Of a DNA stretch of 64,000 nucleotides, positions 49,978 to 61,915 are shown one piece after another. This DNA is from Monomorium pharaonis (lineage: Eukaryota > Arthropoda > Insecta > Hymenoptera > Formicidae): the NCBI RefSeq assembly GCF_013373865.1, contig NC_050468.1, positions 6,572,510 to 6,636,509 of the forward strand. The letters run 5' to 3'. Each line of letters opens with the position of its first letter. The first letter of the stretch is position 1. The translations under genes and the position numbers were made by a program. The notes beneath the pieces were generated by a model. That model was not told the origin of the DNA. It worked only from the letters and a program-made list of their open reading frames with translations, and did no database searches.

Positions 49978-52900
49978 CTACATAAAGGATGAAAAGATTA
50001 AGAACACTTTCCAACGTAGTTACCACATAATTTTAAGTAATTTTTACTCTTCAGTACTAAACTGTATTAACATAAAACAATTGAAACAAATAGGCGAAGC
50101 GTTACGTGCAATGGGAGAGGAGTCTAGTCAAATTCTTCACGTGTGCTTTTCGTGAAAGTACGAATTCAATCGTTATACTTTTATGTATTATATATAATAA
50201 ATAAAAGAGTTAGTCCAGAATATTTCTGTTATTATGATCCGAAACAATTTCCAAGCCACTGGTGACCAAAATGAAAATAGCGAGGTAGAAATGAAAATCT
50301 AAGCACTAATCTAATAGGTCTAATATACTAAAAGATTCTATGTAATATGACATATGTACAATGCAAATATCTAATTAATATCACCATAATTTTAAAGAGA
50401 TTATTACATAAAGTATTGCAGGCACAAAAAGAATACACAAGCAATGTATATAATTATCTTCCGCCGCGATTTCGGTGCGATATGATACTCAAAACTTCTA
50501 GACCGTTTTTTTCTACTGTATCCAATTTTTCCCATCTTATAATAATGAAATAAAACAAAGAAAATAAAATGCTTCCAAAAAACATAACGAGAGAGAAGTT
50601 CACATGAAGCAACAGACGTTCTAATTGTTCAGGCGTCCATTAGACGTCCTTTAGGTACCTTTGTGCTCGGAACATATGACCACTTTCTAGATTTCTTGAA
50701 TACGCGATGGAGATTCATCTGGTGTAACAGGGTGCATCCAGCGTAAGTGCAACGTACTACAAAGCCATCCTCTACTTTCGCTAGGCGTGACGTGAAACGT
50801 GAGGCGAAATGATCTAACATTAAAGAAGGTGCTCAGTAGAAACCTTGCTCTCGTTTACCTTGACTAGTATCACTCGCGAGGGTGGCGCGTGGTAGCTGGT
50901 ACGTGATGATAGTTGATGTGGTGGGCGGTGGTTGCGTGGAGGGTCGGGGTGGTAGTGGTGGTTGTAGGTTGCTTTATTAAAGGGTGGAATGGTTCTCTCT
51001 TTTGCTTTGTTTTCTCTGTCTTTTTACGGCGGGATGAGAGGGAGGGGCGGCGATAGCGTTCTACAGAGAGGGATTCGAGAAGTAGCCGGCGCGATGCGCC
51101 GCTGACAGGCTGAAGGAGTAAGGATGATCGCTACCGCGGCGTGCCGTGAGGTCGCGGCGCCCCAGGTGCTGGTCGGGGAAGGGTAGCGCGAGTAGCGTAT
51201 ACCATCGCGAGGGCATCCCGGTGTCGCCCCTCCCAAGGCCACCACTACCGCCACCCCTCAGCGCACCAACCCCACCGAGCCCCCTGCGGCGCCTTCCTCT
51301 GACGCTGCCACTGCCGCTAACCACCGCAATGGACAAATGGACTCTGTGTTAATTATCGTCATCGACGGACTAGACTATCTACGAGACTCACGCGTTTCCC
51401 TGATGCTACATTAAGATAACTTGGGTCTCTGGGATAACGCGGGTCTTGCGCCGCATCTACACCACTGTTTCTCAACCTTGCTTCGGTCACGGCCAAGTTA
51501 CTTTTGTTTACATTAACAGTTATCCTCGACCCAACAAAAGACATTTTGATTGACTTATTTATTGTAACTCCTTTGATGATATTCCATCTTTTACACGTGC
51601 TGTGAGTCATTAGGTGGCCGTATAATTCACGTTGAGAACCATTGGTTAGTAAACGACAATAAATGAAAAAAAAATCATTACGAATTAATCAGAAAATGAG
51701 AATATGTCTCCTTTGCAAAGCGTAATTTAAGACTACATCTAAGGTAAATTACAGGCTAAATTACAGGAAGCTTATGATTAATGAATGAAAGATATAGTAC
51801 TAAAAGTAAAGAAATAGTACTATTATCCCTAGGTAAAGTTTTATCCGAAATGTTAGAGACTCTTTTATTACATCAAGACTCTGAGAAACATATACACGCG
51901 GTTTCAGTAAGCAAAATCAAATCTTGTATGAAAAAGAAAATCTAGATTACAATGCAGCAAATATGTATTACAAGTTAGGAAGAAGACAGCGGTAGAAGAT
52001 AGAAAATAGATTAAATTAATACAAAGTAAGCGATATAATGTACAACCCGATCAAATGTCATTTATGTATATCAGAGTGTGCTATGATATTATCAGATACA
52101 GAGAAGATTCACGGGATTCGGAAGGATCTCGGGGATGATCCTCGAGATCAAATTATCACTCAAGATAGCACGAGAGTGCGTTACTTTTTTTACCTGCGTA
52201 TGAGAATAACGACCGTCGTGATCACCGCGGCGAGGAACACAAAGCCGCCAAATACTCCCAGAGCGATCACGGCCCCCAGATTCAGCTTGGCCTGATGAGT
52301 GCCACTGGGATGCTCAGCGCTATCCACTCGGAAAGGACCAGACGGTTCCGGCACGCCCGCACCAATTCCCGCTTGTGCGTGGTCGACGCTCTGGGATATC
52401 TCGTTGTCTTGCGGATGCTCGCTACCGGTATCCGCCGACGAAGGCTGTATGGGTTTCAGGCCAATGCTTGGCCTCCTCGAGACTGTTTCCCTCACCGTCG
52501 CTGGGAGTTCCGCAGTGCCAGGTACATTTCTAGACGGCTGAGAAGTTGTGCTGGTAGTTGCCGTGCTGGTACTTGTTGTTGTCCTGACCCTTGGGGTGAG
52601 GTACGGTCGAGTTTTTACAGTGGTCGAACGTATCGTCCCTCGAGTAGGAGGGATCACGGTAGTCCGTGAATCTTCTGATAAAGAAAAATTGATATATTAA
52701 ATATACACATGTATCACGAGAATATATATTAGTTTGTAAATATCTTAATTAATTGTAGCAAATACGTACTAATTATTTACTACTAATTTATTGTTGTAAT
52801 CTTATCATTGATTGCTTAACACAATTTGTGTTATTTGGAGGTTTAAAAATGCCAGAAATATATTTGTAAACTATAATTATATATTTATCATTTTGAATTA

Positions 52901-55900
52901 TTTTGACTAAATTTAGCGGATTAAGTCGAATCTATTTTGTGCAAAAGTTAAATAAAAAAATTCGAGTTTAAAATTTATAATTTTTTATAACTTTTTTCTT
53001 TCAATAAATTCTGACTTTTATTATTCTAAATCTACAAATAAGTACCTGTACAGGTAGGTGCGACTCGATCGTAGAATCCGGTACTTAAACATGTTATTTG
53101 CCGAGAACCAACGAGCCGGTAGCCTTTCTCACACGTGTACGTGACAACGCTGTTAACCAGCAGACTTCGGTTGAAGTTATTCTTCAATGAGACACTTTCA
53201 TCCTTGTCTATTTTCTCAATCTCGATATAACCGTGCGCGATCGCAGCCGGTGGAGCGCAGCGAATCGGCTCGCATCGCGGCGGTGGTCCATTCCAACGCT
53301 CGTCGACGTCGCACATCAATAGGGCACGTCCTGCGGTCGTAGAAATCAGTTCATAAAAATTTCTCATAGACGATTTATACCAGATAGCCGCTCTCTGTCT
53401 CAAATGCGCCATGAATAATTATGACGAGTCGCAATGGATCGTAATACTTACCGGTCATCTCGTATCCCTCATCGCAGGAATAAAGCACTTGACTGAGAAA
53501 ACTGACAGTGTTATTGATGAGCGTGTAACCGCCGTTCCTTATGCTCGCGGGATAACCGCACTCAATACCTGAAACGACGAAAGTACATTACGATGCCTAT
53601 CACGTCCGCGATGATTTTATTCAAGTACAGTTCTCTACACTTGCGTGCTCCTTACTTTTGCACACTGGCGGAAACTCGTTGTAGAAACCGGTGTCGAGGC
53701 AAGTGCGGACCGACGGTCCGATCAGAAGGCTACCCACGTTACAGCTGTACTCTACGGTCGCTCCGACTTCGTATATGTTGCTGGGAGTGTTGGTTGACCC
53801 ACTGCTGGCCACTAGCATCGTGGAATTTGGTGGTTGTTCGGGTCTACCGCAAGCTCGTGGTTCTAAAGAAGCAAGATTATTTTTATTATTCTTCTAATTA
53901 ACAAAAAAAACATTTATTTAGTAATTAAGTAGCATGTGTAAATATAGTAGAAAAGAGTATTAAATATAAAATAGTTTCAAGTAATAAATAGATTAAACAT
54001 TTTAAATAAGAATAAAAAAGTAAACTTTAAGAGAAGTCGTATCTTAAAAAAATTTATTATATATTGTAAGAGATTGTAATTAAAAGCAATTTTCTATATT
54101 AGAATTTTCAATTTTTTAAAAAATATATACAATTTTAGGTAAAATAGTACAATTCATGGTTTACATAAAAAACTTATATAATCTGGCACATTTGACATTA
54201 TTTTCATCTCATAGTAGATCACGAAAAATTAAAAAAGCTTTTAAATACATTACATTGCCTTTTCTGAAATATCGCTTAAAGAGCAGGAATGCAAATGTAT
54301 GGCAAACAAAATAATACTCACGATGCTGACAGATGAAATAAAGTCGTGCTGTACAAGATGTAGCGGACCAAAGCCAGCCATTACTGCCGTCATACCGAGC
54401 ACAGTTTTCCTCGGTACTTTGCGGGAAGCTCCAGAACGAAATAGACACCTCTTCACCACTTCCAGCCCACTTCCACGACGTCCGATCATTAGAGTTCCTA
54501 ATTGCGCCGATCCAATACTGATTGGCTGTGTCGCTTCTTTATCAAGGATTAAACAAATTTTTATTCAATATTTTTTAATAAAATCATTTTAATACGTACA
54601 CTCAAAAAATGATTTGCAACTACAGCAAAAATTGTTTGTATGTAAAAATTAACTAAAGTAGATAAATAATTAGTAAATACTTTGATATGTATATGTATTG
54701 CACTTAATCTAATTGATAGAAGCAGAACTTACAAATTTTGTACGTGACAGCCAAAAGTCTAGCAGATATAAAAATAGCAATACATTTTGATCGTAACATT
54801 GAGAAATCTGTCTATATCAACAAAACATTTTTTACAATAATATTTTTTAGTTACGTTTTCATCTATTCAATTATATTTCAGTGATAAAATCCAGAACTTA
54901 ATATTTCTTCAAAACGTCATCAAAATGTCTACATCCTTCTTGTCTCATTCGTAACAATCTTTTTATTTTTCTTTTTACACCATACCAATTCTCATTGATT
55001 TTCTCTGTATATTAGCTACGTGCATATAAATGTACCTGTGCCTCCTCCATAATTCCCAGGAGATGAATCCCTGCAGAGCGGGATTGCTCTCATCCACGAG
55101 GGTGCCACCTCGCGCGCGACAGAATTCCAGAGCTTCTGTGAATATCAGTGGATTGCGATTGTAAAATATGTAGCACTTGCCATTGTAAGTCGCCGTTGAT
55201 CCCGGCGGTTGGTCCCGGAATTGAGGACACCTCTCGATCGGCAAGGCCTGCATTCATTTTTCACGCAATCAATCACAATTGCACCGTACGGTAAAAGAGG
55301 GAAGAAACAGATTTATTTCCATTCTGGCGTAAAACCTGATTGCACAACTATTAAACCTACCTGATCGGTATAGACGAAGGCTTCGCACAAAGACAACTGC
55401 GGGAGAATACCGACGCCCTTCGGAACTTCCAGATGCACAGAGACAAAAGCTCCGGGCATCGGCGGATTGCAAGGCAAGAAGAGAGGATCCCCCTCCTTTA
55501 CAGTTCCGGTGAATTGATTGCAAATGGGATTCGTTCCTAAGTCTGGTCGATTATTACCAACTCGGACGGTGATAGTGCCATAGCTACCTGGATAAACAAT
55601 TTTCCTGTTAAAACTTAAAATTCATGGGGCAACTTTAGCTCTAATATTTTTATTTTAAATCTGTGTTAGACATTTCAAAAAATATTATCACAAATATCTC
55701 GTTGCAAGATACGTTGCAAGATCTAAAGTTCTTTTTTTGCATGTCGGAATAACGTAGTTTCACTAAAGGAAAACTCAGAAGATTATGGGCTTAAGCGATG
55801 AATGGTAATTATCGAATCGTCTAAGAAACGCTCGACTGTGCTCATGCATGTAATTAATGGCATACATTTATGATACGAGATGTTTAATCTGTGTCAATGC

Positions 55901-58900
55901 TATAACAATCGCACGCAGCTTTCTGATAGTTAATTACGTATAAATAGAAGGCTTCCTATTTAAATGAGATATCAAGTTTTCAAATAGTATTATATGTTCA
56001 TTAAAACAACTTTCTGTTAAATATCTGTGTTAATAATTATTATTAATTCAAATTTTGTAAAAATTTAAAAAATATTGAACATTATTACTACATATTTTTT
56101 TATTACAAATTTTGCTAAAATTCTGCCGAGATACAAATTAAACACATAATTCAATTTTGACCAAATCATAAAGTTTTACACAACAGATGTATGACACAAT
56201 AATAAGATCGCGATTAATTAAATATACTATTAATTTTCAATCAACTCGGTTCATCTTTTACGTGTCCCAGTTATGGTTTAATTTAAAAAATCACACGAAA
56301 CTTTGAGCAAACGATATAGTTTGTTATTAAGTGTGTTATCTAAATAGATCGTAGCTACATCACGGATTTTGATGAAGTAACGTAAAAAAAAAAAAAAAAA
56401 CGAGAACCGTGGATGGCGACTTTCATTTGCGGTTTAGCTTATTGTTAGAGGGTAACGCGCGTCGATTACAACTATCTGAACGGGTAAAATCATCTCGAGC
56501 GCTACGTCTTCTGACCCAGATGATACCCCAACTGTGACCGGTTATAGACAACCGCCGGCGTGGAGTTGCAAACCGTCACAATTATATGCTTTCCACGTTC
56601 TGTGCAATGATGATCGTGGATGTTCGAACTTGCGCGACAGTCTCCCGGCTAGTAAAACGACCGCGTTAAAAGATATGTACACGCAGCGTGAGACTTCGCG
56701 ACTGACTTTCCTGTCGCACTCATGCGAGTCGCTATTCTCGCCTGAAACGAGTGCGTAGACATGTAGCGCATGAACAAGGAGCAACACGAAATAAAGGAGA
56801 AACTTTATTATCGGGAAAGGATCGGGAGACACGCTCGTGCCTTCCGCCAAGTGTCGTGCGTAAGAAAAAAAAACGCGAGGAAGTTGTCTATTAATCACAA
56901 TGTTGGACATTAATGATATGATTGATAAATAATTATAGTTATTAGAGATTAAATTACATTTTATCTCTGATCTTGCTTGTCACAGTCGTGTTTAATATTT
57001 TCCATGAATCTCTTTTAAAATTTGTGCGATAAAGAAAATAAAACAAAGTAAAGATACTGAATATTTAATACTTATTCTCGAAGAGAAATTGAATGAAATT
57101 CAAGTGCATACGGTTTCGTTTTTTACCTACATCGCTGAGAGTAGACTAAAATATTCAGAGCGCCTTTCTTCTCAATTCCAGAAAAGTTACACACGCGCCA
57201 AATTAACAAATCCTGTAACAAGATCCGCGATGCTAATTCATTCGCGGATCGCGATAATTGATGACCAATGAAGATGTAGTACGTGAGCGTTAATAATCCA
57301 GTTTATTGACGAAATTGAACGAATCGATTCTTCTTTGCCGCTGAGGCGTAACGTGAAAGCTGCTCTTTCACGCAGAGAGGCCGGAGTAATTGTAATGCGC
57401 CGTCTGTTCAATTATGAGCGGTCGTGCGGACTGCGCGGTGCCGGCATGAGAATTATCAGCAGGTATCTCTCCTCGGTGCTGGGCCGTAACTAAACAGCTG
57501 CTTAAAACAGGCTACATTATGCCGACTATTGTTTCATCTCCACCTCGCGATTCGATTCATGCGCGATTCTTTATCCGCGGGCATAAAGGCCGATCGTCAA
57601 TTATCGCATTTGAATAATTCATCTCTTTCCGGCGCGGCGTGCGGTTTATCTGGCGAATTTTGTGCGAACGCGGCGACACGGAAGTCGTTAACAATCCGCT
57701 TCGTCGCGCGAGATTAAACCGTTCGCCTTGTTCGCATGCTCGATTTCAAACTTCGTTTTGTATTTCTTCCAATACGTAGTTAGACGCGCTCGATAATTTG
57801 CCAGCTCGCCTGTATGGGCGAGGTACCCTCGCGAAAAGATGGAAATACTTTTACTCGAGGAAGAAACGGCCGAGAACCCGGTTCTCCCTGGACAACGAAA
57901 CGCTCTCGCTTCTTGCTCTCGCCTTTACGCGTGCCCAGCACCGACAATGCCATTATTATCACTCGTTTAACGGTGAAAGTTCCTCCTGTTCGGGAACTTT
58001 CGAAACGATAAGCGCGAATTTTCCAGCGCCGCGCGCGGAGGCCCCATTAGCGGAGAAGCGCCTGATACGATCGGAATTCCGGAAACGCCTATGTAGCTTC
58101 ATTGATTCGCGAAACTTCTCGTGCCAACCGGATGCGACCGGATTAAAAGTGGTTTTCTTTTCGCGCAGTAATTAAATAATTAATGGTAAGTAAATGATAA
58201 ACACTATTACACTTGTATAGATTGCATATAATGTAACTTAAATCTTTAGAGGAAAGAAAAATGCTAAAACAACGTATCTGGCTTAGTTCCGGCATTAAGT
58301 GTACGCGGTAACTTCGAGCTGATCGAGCTCGTGCTTCTCGAACGCTGCTGAAAAATGCATGCGGCGTACCGCGGGAGATGGTATTGCAATGGTTTTCTAA
58401 CAATTGAAAGTGGAAAGACTCTCACTTTCATCGTGGAAGAGTTTCTAAATGATCTTTCGCATGTAGGCAGGTCCTCCGTTGGGGTCGGTGGTGAGGGAAG
58501 GAAGTGCGAATTTTACGGATCGTTTGTGTACAATATAAGAGATGGATTTTCTGCGGCTGCATGAGCGCGAAACTCTCGAGCCATTTGTTTTTACGTTGAA
58601 AACATCATTGGCTATCCCCCCCCCCCCCTAACGGTCGATTGCTCATAATCGTGATTTCAGATCGGCGAATATTATACTCGCTGATGCGAGAATGAATCGC
58701 ATTCGAGCGGCCCGGAGAACGCGATCGGCTACAGTCTACGTCAGAGTTGTAGAATCGAATTGTAAGATCACGTCTGCGGTACACTTTTCTCCGCATGCTG
58801 TCTCTGCACAACGTTGCGTAGATTATTCAGCAAATATATAGGAATAGAATATAGAATAACAAGTTATAAGAAGAAATATTTTTCACGCTATAAAATGAAA

Positions 58901-60706
58901 TAAGTTTTATTTTAGGAACACATAAGTTTTACGAAAATTTTTTGAATAAATAATAATCCACATGTTAAATCTCATAGAGTAAAAATTACTCAAAAATTGC
59001 ACAAGTTGTAGGAATACATTTTAACTCTCGTTAAAGTGGCGAATCACTCGCGACTGAAAAATTAGTCAATTTTTGCTCTCTTTGAATGATGTTTTAATCT
59101 ACAAAATTTAGAAAGTGGCCTTGATGTGTTATAAAAAATCAATATATTATCTTTTTTTTTAACAAAAGGCAAAGAATAAAAAGGCAGGAAAGAGAAAGGA
59201 AGAAAGTGCGAATTTTAAGAAACAAAAAAAAGAGAGAAACTATCAGGACATATAATTAATATCTTTTTTAAGTCGATATGTAAGAAATTATTTGGTATAA
59301 TTCAATCTAAAATACTGTAATTCAAGCGTAGGTGAGCAACCTTGGATGCTGAATTCGTTTTGCGATCGCGAATCCATCTCGCTTGCGGCGGGCAACGTTA
59401 CTGCGGTAATTATCCTAGTAATGGATATATACCATGCTTATTTATTGATAGAAAGTCGAGAAAACGTGCCATGGAAACGAAAGTGCTGGACGACGGACGG
59501 AATATTTTACGGTATCGCGGGAATTCTATCTCGGCAACGTTAGAGCCTTGCATTACAATTTATATCGAAAGATTTTATCGCCCGCGCTTATCAGCAACAA
59601 CGCTCGTTGCAGAACGGAGCGCCTCTGTGGCGAATTGCAGCGCGCGCGCAAAAAAAACGCTCTTTTTACCGCCGCCTTTTACTGATTTTATTCCACTGAG
59701 CGGGTGCAACGTCATAACGAGCGTCGGATTCAGTACTTGTGAGATTGACATCGCGAAGAAAATAGACGCTGCGATTCAACGCGCTCGTATCAACGTATAA
59801 ATCAACGCATGAACGGCAAACGTTCAATTACGGCGTCGCCATCGCGATCTTTCTTTTGATTATAGCTGCTTTTTTCTCTTATTCAGACTCGACGACGAAC
59901 CTTTTAACGCCACAAATCGGCCCGCTGGAAAGAAAAGAACGGTTGACCGTTCGTCCGGAGCGATAATTTGAAACAGAGCGAATCGTCGCTTAAAGACCGC
60001 AGTACAAATACCAATTTTCTGCGGTTCGATCTCTTCAATCGCTTTGACCGAGTAATATTTTCGAACATTGACATATTTCGTTGTATTTGACACTGAACTT
60101 GTCATCATACTCGAAGAATATTTAAAACATCTCAACCTTTCTTTTATAAATCCTTCGTTTAATAATAGTGTAATTAATAGTTGAAGTTTTAAATTCAAAA
60201 TATATAAGAAATAATTTCAAAATATAATAAAAAAAATTAATGCATTTCGATATCTCAAATTTCCATCTCTACTTAATGTTTTTATTTTCACCTTTAAACG
60301 CTTGGATCGCAAAAAGTTGTTTTCAATTTGCAAGATTTGATTGACGGAATATTAACGACACGCTGAACGAGCTTATTGAATACTAAACGAGGGTGCAGAA
60401 ATATCATCTGTGATTTTCAAGAGTTCATTTATTACGTAAAACGGTAAATTCACGCAAGCGGTGAAGCGCGAAGAAATATACGGTATTACTTACTGCAGCA
60501 CGGTTTACCGAAGTCCAGTCGTACCAGCTGCACCATGTACGGTTCCAATAGGTTCACGTACCACCATGGTTTGCGCTCGGGCCTCGTCAGGGTGCAGGTA
60601 TCCCGTACGTATACCTGGCTGCTACTTCCATCGACCGCGTGTTGCGGAGCTGCTCCGTCCATGGTGCTGGACTGCATCGGCGCTTTGCCGCCTGCCACGT
60701 TCAGAA
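49581..60706 (-). CDS. Furrowed/CG9095-like membrane protein: F5/8C, C-type lectin, sushi x3, TM (5' partial)
   Basis: Nine minus-strand exons join in phase: 60706-60494, 55587-55361, 55247-55036, 54536-54322, 53862-53656, 53568-53452, 53330-53046, 52674-52194 and 49977-49581. They give about 784 codons ending in TAA. Domain order: F5/8 type C (fucolectin-type) domain, C-type lectin domain, three sushi/CCP domains, a Thr/Ser-rich stalk, one transmembrane helix, and a cytoplasmic tail with nine consecutive His. This order matches the insect selectin-like proteins furrowed and CG9095. Drosophila furrowed acts in cell adhesion and planar polarity in eye and bristles. With only three sushi repeats it may be nearer to CG9095 than to furrowed, which I recall as having more. 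The first exon here starts at the F5/8C domain in phase 1, so the signal-peptide exon(s) are missing and probably lie past 64000. Confidence 0.9.
49978..52193 (-). other. Last intron of the furrowed-like gene (2.2 kb)
   Basis: Mostly AT-rich, with a GC-rich patch at about 50860-51340. That patch holds a candidate alternative last exon (51109-51061) and an AATAAA on minus at 50978-50973. The minus-strand open frame at 50629-50820 cannot be spliced in phase to the preceding exon from its visible acceptor. Confidence 0.7.
51061..51109 (-). CDS. Candidate alternative last exon of the furrowed-like gene
   Basis: On minus, a strong acceptor (CATCCTTACTCCTTCAG, AG at 51111-51110) precedes an exon that joins the TM exon in its phase 2. 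It would encode a 16-residue tail (SLSAAHRAGYFSNPSL) ending in TAG at 51063-51061. An AATAAA follows about 85 bases downstream (50978-50973). The same frame is also open upstream to 51343, where a weaker AG would fit. This would give an isoform with a very short cytoplasmic tail lacking the poly-His region. It rests on splice-signal and phase reading only. Confidence 0.4.
52194..52674 (-). CDS. Furrowed-like exon 8: Thr-rich stalk and transmembrane helix
   Basis: Acceptor TTTATCAG, donor AG|GTAAAA, entry phase 1 and exit phase 2. It begins with a Thr/Ser/Pro-rich stretch (TTTSTSTATTSTTSQPS), typical of an O-glycosylated stalk. An acidic linker follows, then one hydrophobic helix (LGAVIALGVFGGFVFLAAVI, running on to VVILIRR), giving type I topology. 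Confidence 0.9.
53046..53330 (-). CDS. Furrowed-like exon 7: end of sushi 2 and sushi 3
   Basis: Acceptor TCTACGACCGCAG, donor G|GTACTT. Completes sushi 2 (MCDVDERWNGPPPRCEPIRC) and encodes sushi 3 (from CAPPAAIAHGYIEI through YTCEKGYRLVGSRQITC to APTCT). It carries the expected Cys, Trp/Phe-Tyr and Gly-Tyr positions. One possible N-glycosylation site (NRS). Confidence 0.92.
53452..53568 (-). CDS. Furrowed-like exon 6: first part of sushi 2
   Basis: Acceptor CGTCGTTTCAG, donor CCG|GTAAGT, phase 1 on both sides. Encodes IECGYPASIRNGGYTLINNT to YSCDEGYEMTG. A sushi domain split across two phase-1 exons is common in CCP proteins. NNT is a possible glycosylation site. Confidence 0.92.
53656..53862 (-). 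CDS. Furrowed-like exon 5: sushi 1
   Basis: Acceptor CTTCTTTAG, donor A|GTAAGG, phase 1 on both sides. Encodes one whole CCP module (from ACGRPEQPPNSTM through VGATVEYSCNVGSLLIGPS to NEFPPVCK) with four Cys in register. Confidence 0.92.
54322..54536 (-). CDS. Furrowed-like exon 4: C-terminal half of the C-type lectin domain
   Basis: Encodes YWIGAIRNSNDRTSWKW to SATSCTARLYFICQ. The WIG signature and conserved Cys residues are present. The usual Ca2+/sugar motifs are not: FPQSTEENC stands where EPN or QPD is expected, and WSA replaces WND. The acceptor is a tandem AAGAAG, so use of the first or second AG adds or drops one residue (exon start 54536 or 54533). Donor ATC|GTGAGT. Confidence 0.9.
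54537..55035 (-). other. Intron within the C-type lectin domain
   Basis: About 500 bp of AT-rich sequence with no features seen beyond the tandem acceptor at its 3' end. Confidence 0.7.
55036..55247 (-). CDS. Furrowed-like exon 3: N-terminal half of the C-type lectin domain
   Basis: Acceptor TGAATGCAG, donor AG|GTACAT, entry phase 0 and exit phase 2. Encodes CPQFRDQPPG, GKCYIFYNRNPLIFTEALEF and CRARGGTLVDESNPALQGFI, the typical opening of a long-form CTLD, ending WELWRRH. Confidence 0.93.
55361..55587 (-). CDS. Furrowed-like exon 2 (of those visible): C-terminal half of F5/8C domain
   Basis: Acceptor TTTATCCAG, donor CAG|GTAGGT, entry phase 1 and exit phase 0. Encodes TITVRVGNNRPDLGTNPIC to LPQLSLCEAFVYTDQ, matching the fucolectin-type F5/8C fold (VRVG, PDLGTNPIC, LCE). 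Confidence 0.93.
55588..60493 (-). other. Intron within the F5/8C domain (4.9 kb)
   Basis: No exon seen. CpG-rich patches at about 56400-56900, 57280-58180 and 59340-60060 contain overlapping open frames on both strands (up to 152 codons at 59342-59800) without recognisable domains. A run of 13 C lies at 58616-58628. The rest is AT-rich. Confidence 0.75.
58616..58628 (+). repeat. Homopolymer run of 13 C
   Basis: Uninterrupted C-run in the 4.9-kb intron. The exact length is uncertain, as such runs are prone to sequencing error. Confidence 0.8.
60494..60706 (-). CDS. Furrowed-like first visible exon: N-terminal half of F5/8C domain
   Basis: Acceptor CCCGTTGCAG, donor GCA|GTAAGT, phase 1 on both sides. 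Encodes LNVAGGKAPMQSSTMDG, AVDG, WWYVNLLEPYMVQLVRLDFG, the standard start of a fucolectin-type F5/8C domain. No signal peptide is encoded, and the reading enters mid-codon, so at least one upstream exon exists. Confidence 0.9.
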
Positions 60707-61377
60707 CTGCAACGGGGAATTAATACAATTGATTGTCATGCTCGATAATTGATGCGAAATGAACCACTTGCGTAGATGCCGGAGGGCAATTAGACCTTTC
60801 CGTGCACAAAAGAAAAGAACATTCTTATTTTAAGAATAATCTTTATTTTCGAAATGTTAACTATTAAAATAAAATTATGTAGCGTTAAACAGACATAATT
60901 TGTTTGTATGGAAAAATCTTCTACATAATTTTATTAAGAAAAACGTATTCTCATAATGTTCATGAATCAAGGAGAAAAATATCAAAGAAACAGTAACAAT
61001 CTTTAAACCAAGAATTAGAATTTTAACACCATTAAAACAATTATATAGTGCTTCTTAAATATAATTTCACAATATTAAAATAAAAAATAATCTTTTGTTA
61101 AAATTTAAAATATTATCAAAGTCTTTAAAAGAGATTAGATATATGACCAAAATGATTATCATTGTTTCACATATAAGAATATAATTTCTTATACTTATAT
61201 ATAAAACAATGATTCTTAAATTAAATATATTTTGTTTTAATTTGATACTAATGTTTAATACTGTTTTTCTTGTGTATAACATAAATAAATTCGGTGAAGA
61301 CAAACGAGCATCTTATCCGCTTTGTTCCAAAAACGTTTTAAAAACTAATTCTCTCTTCTCATCAATTGAGTCTTTAT

Positions 61378-61915
61378 CAGAGTTGGGTAAGTTAATATAT
61401 TTTTTTAACTAAATTAAATTAAAGTTAATGTATTATAAAATTAATTCAGTTAAGTTAAAAGTTACATAAATAAAAAACTAACTAAACTTAAGTTAAAGTT
61501 ACGTTAAGATTAATTTAACTCAAGTTAAAGTAAAAGTTAATTTTGAGAAGCTTTATTTATATTAAATTAAAAAGCTATATATATAATTTACGTCAGATTA
61601 CCAACATAATTACAATATCAATCATCAAATATACTTCATTTTATTTGTAAACTAAGTTATAATATTAATTATATGAAATAACAAAAAATATTTTTATGCA
61701 GAAATGTATTTTTATTTAATAATTTTTTTCTTTTGGCCAAATAAAATTTTTAATTTAGAAAAAAGTTAATAAAGTTTATACGTTTCAAAAGTAACTAGTT
61801 GAAGTTAAAAATTAAATCATTTAAAATTAACTAAATTAAATTAAAAGTTATTAACTTTTTAACTTTACTATTAACTTTCAACTTTTTAACTAGTTACTAT
61901 TACTATCCAACCCTG
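61378..61915 (+). mobile_element. hAT-type non-autonomous element, copy 2 (538 bp)
   Basis: Begins CAGAGTTGGGTAAGTTAA and ends TATCCAACCCTG, and aligns end to end with the copy at 16543-17081, same orientation, roughly 90% identical by eye. Flanking octamers GTCTTTAT (61370-61377) and GTCTTCAC (61916-61923) agree at 6 of 8 positions, so the duplication has decayed. No open frame. Confidence 0.82.

Noticed and set aside
50629..50820. 63-codon minus-strand frame, considered as another last exon of the furrowed-like gene
   Set aside because: Its visible acceptors put it out of phase with the TM exon, and no domain supports it.
59342..59800. 152-codon plus frame inside the furrowed-like intron
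   Set aside because: No domain or signal; the alternative frame over the same bases is also open. Considered a chance frame.
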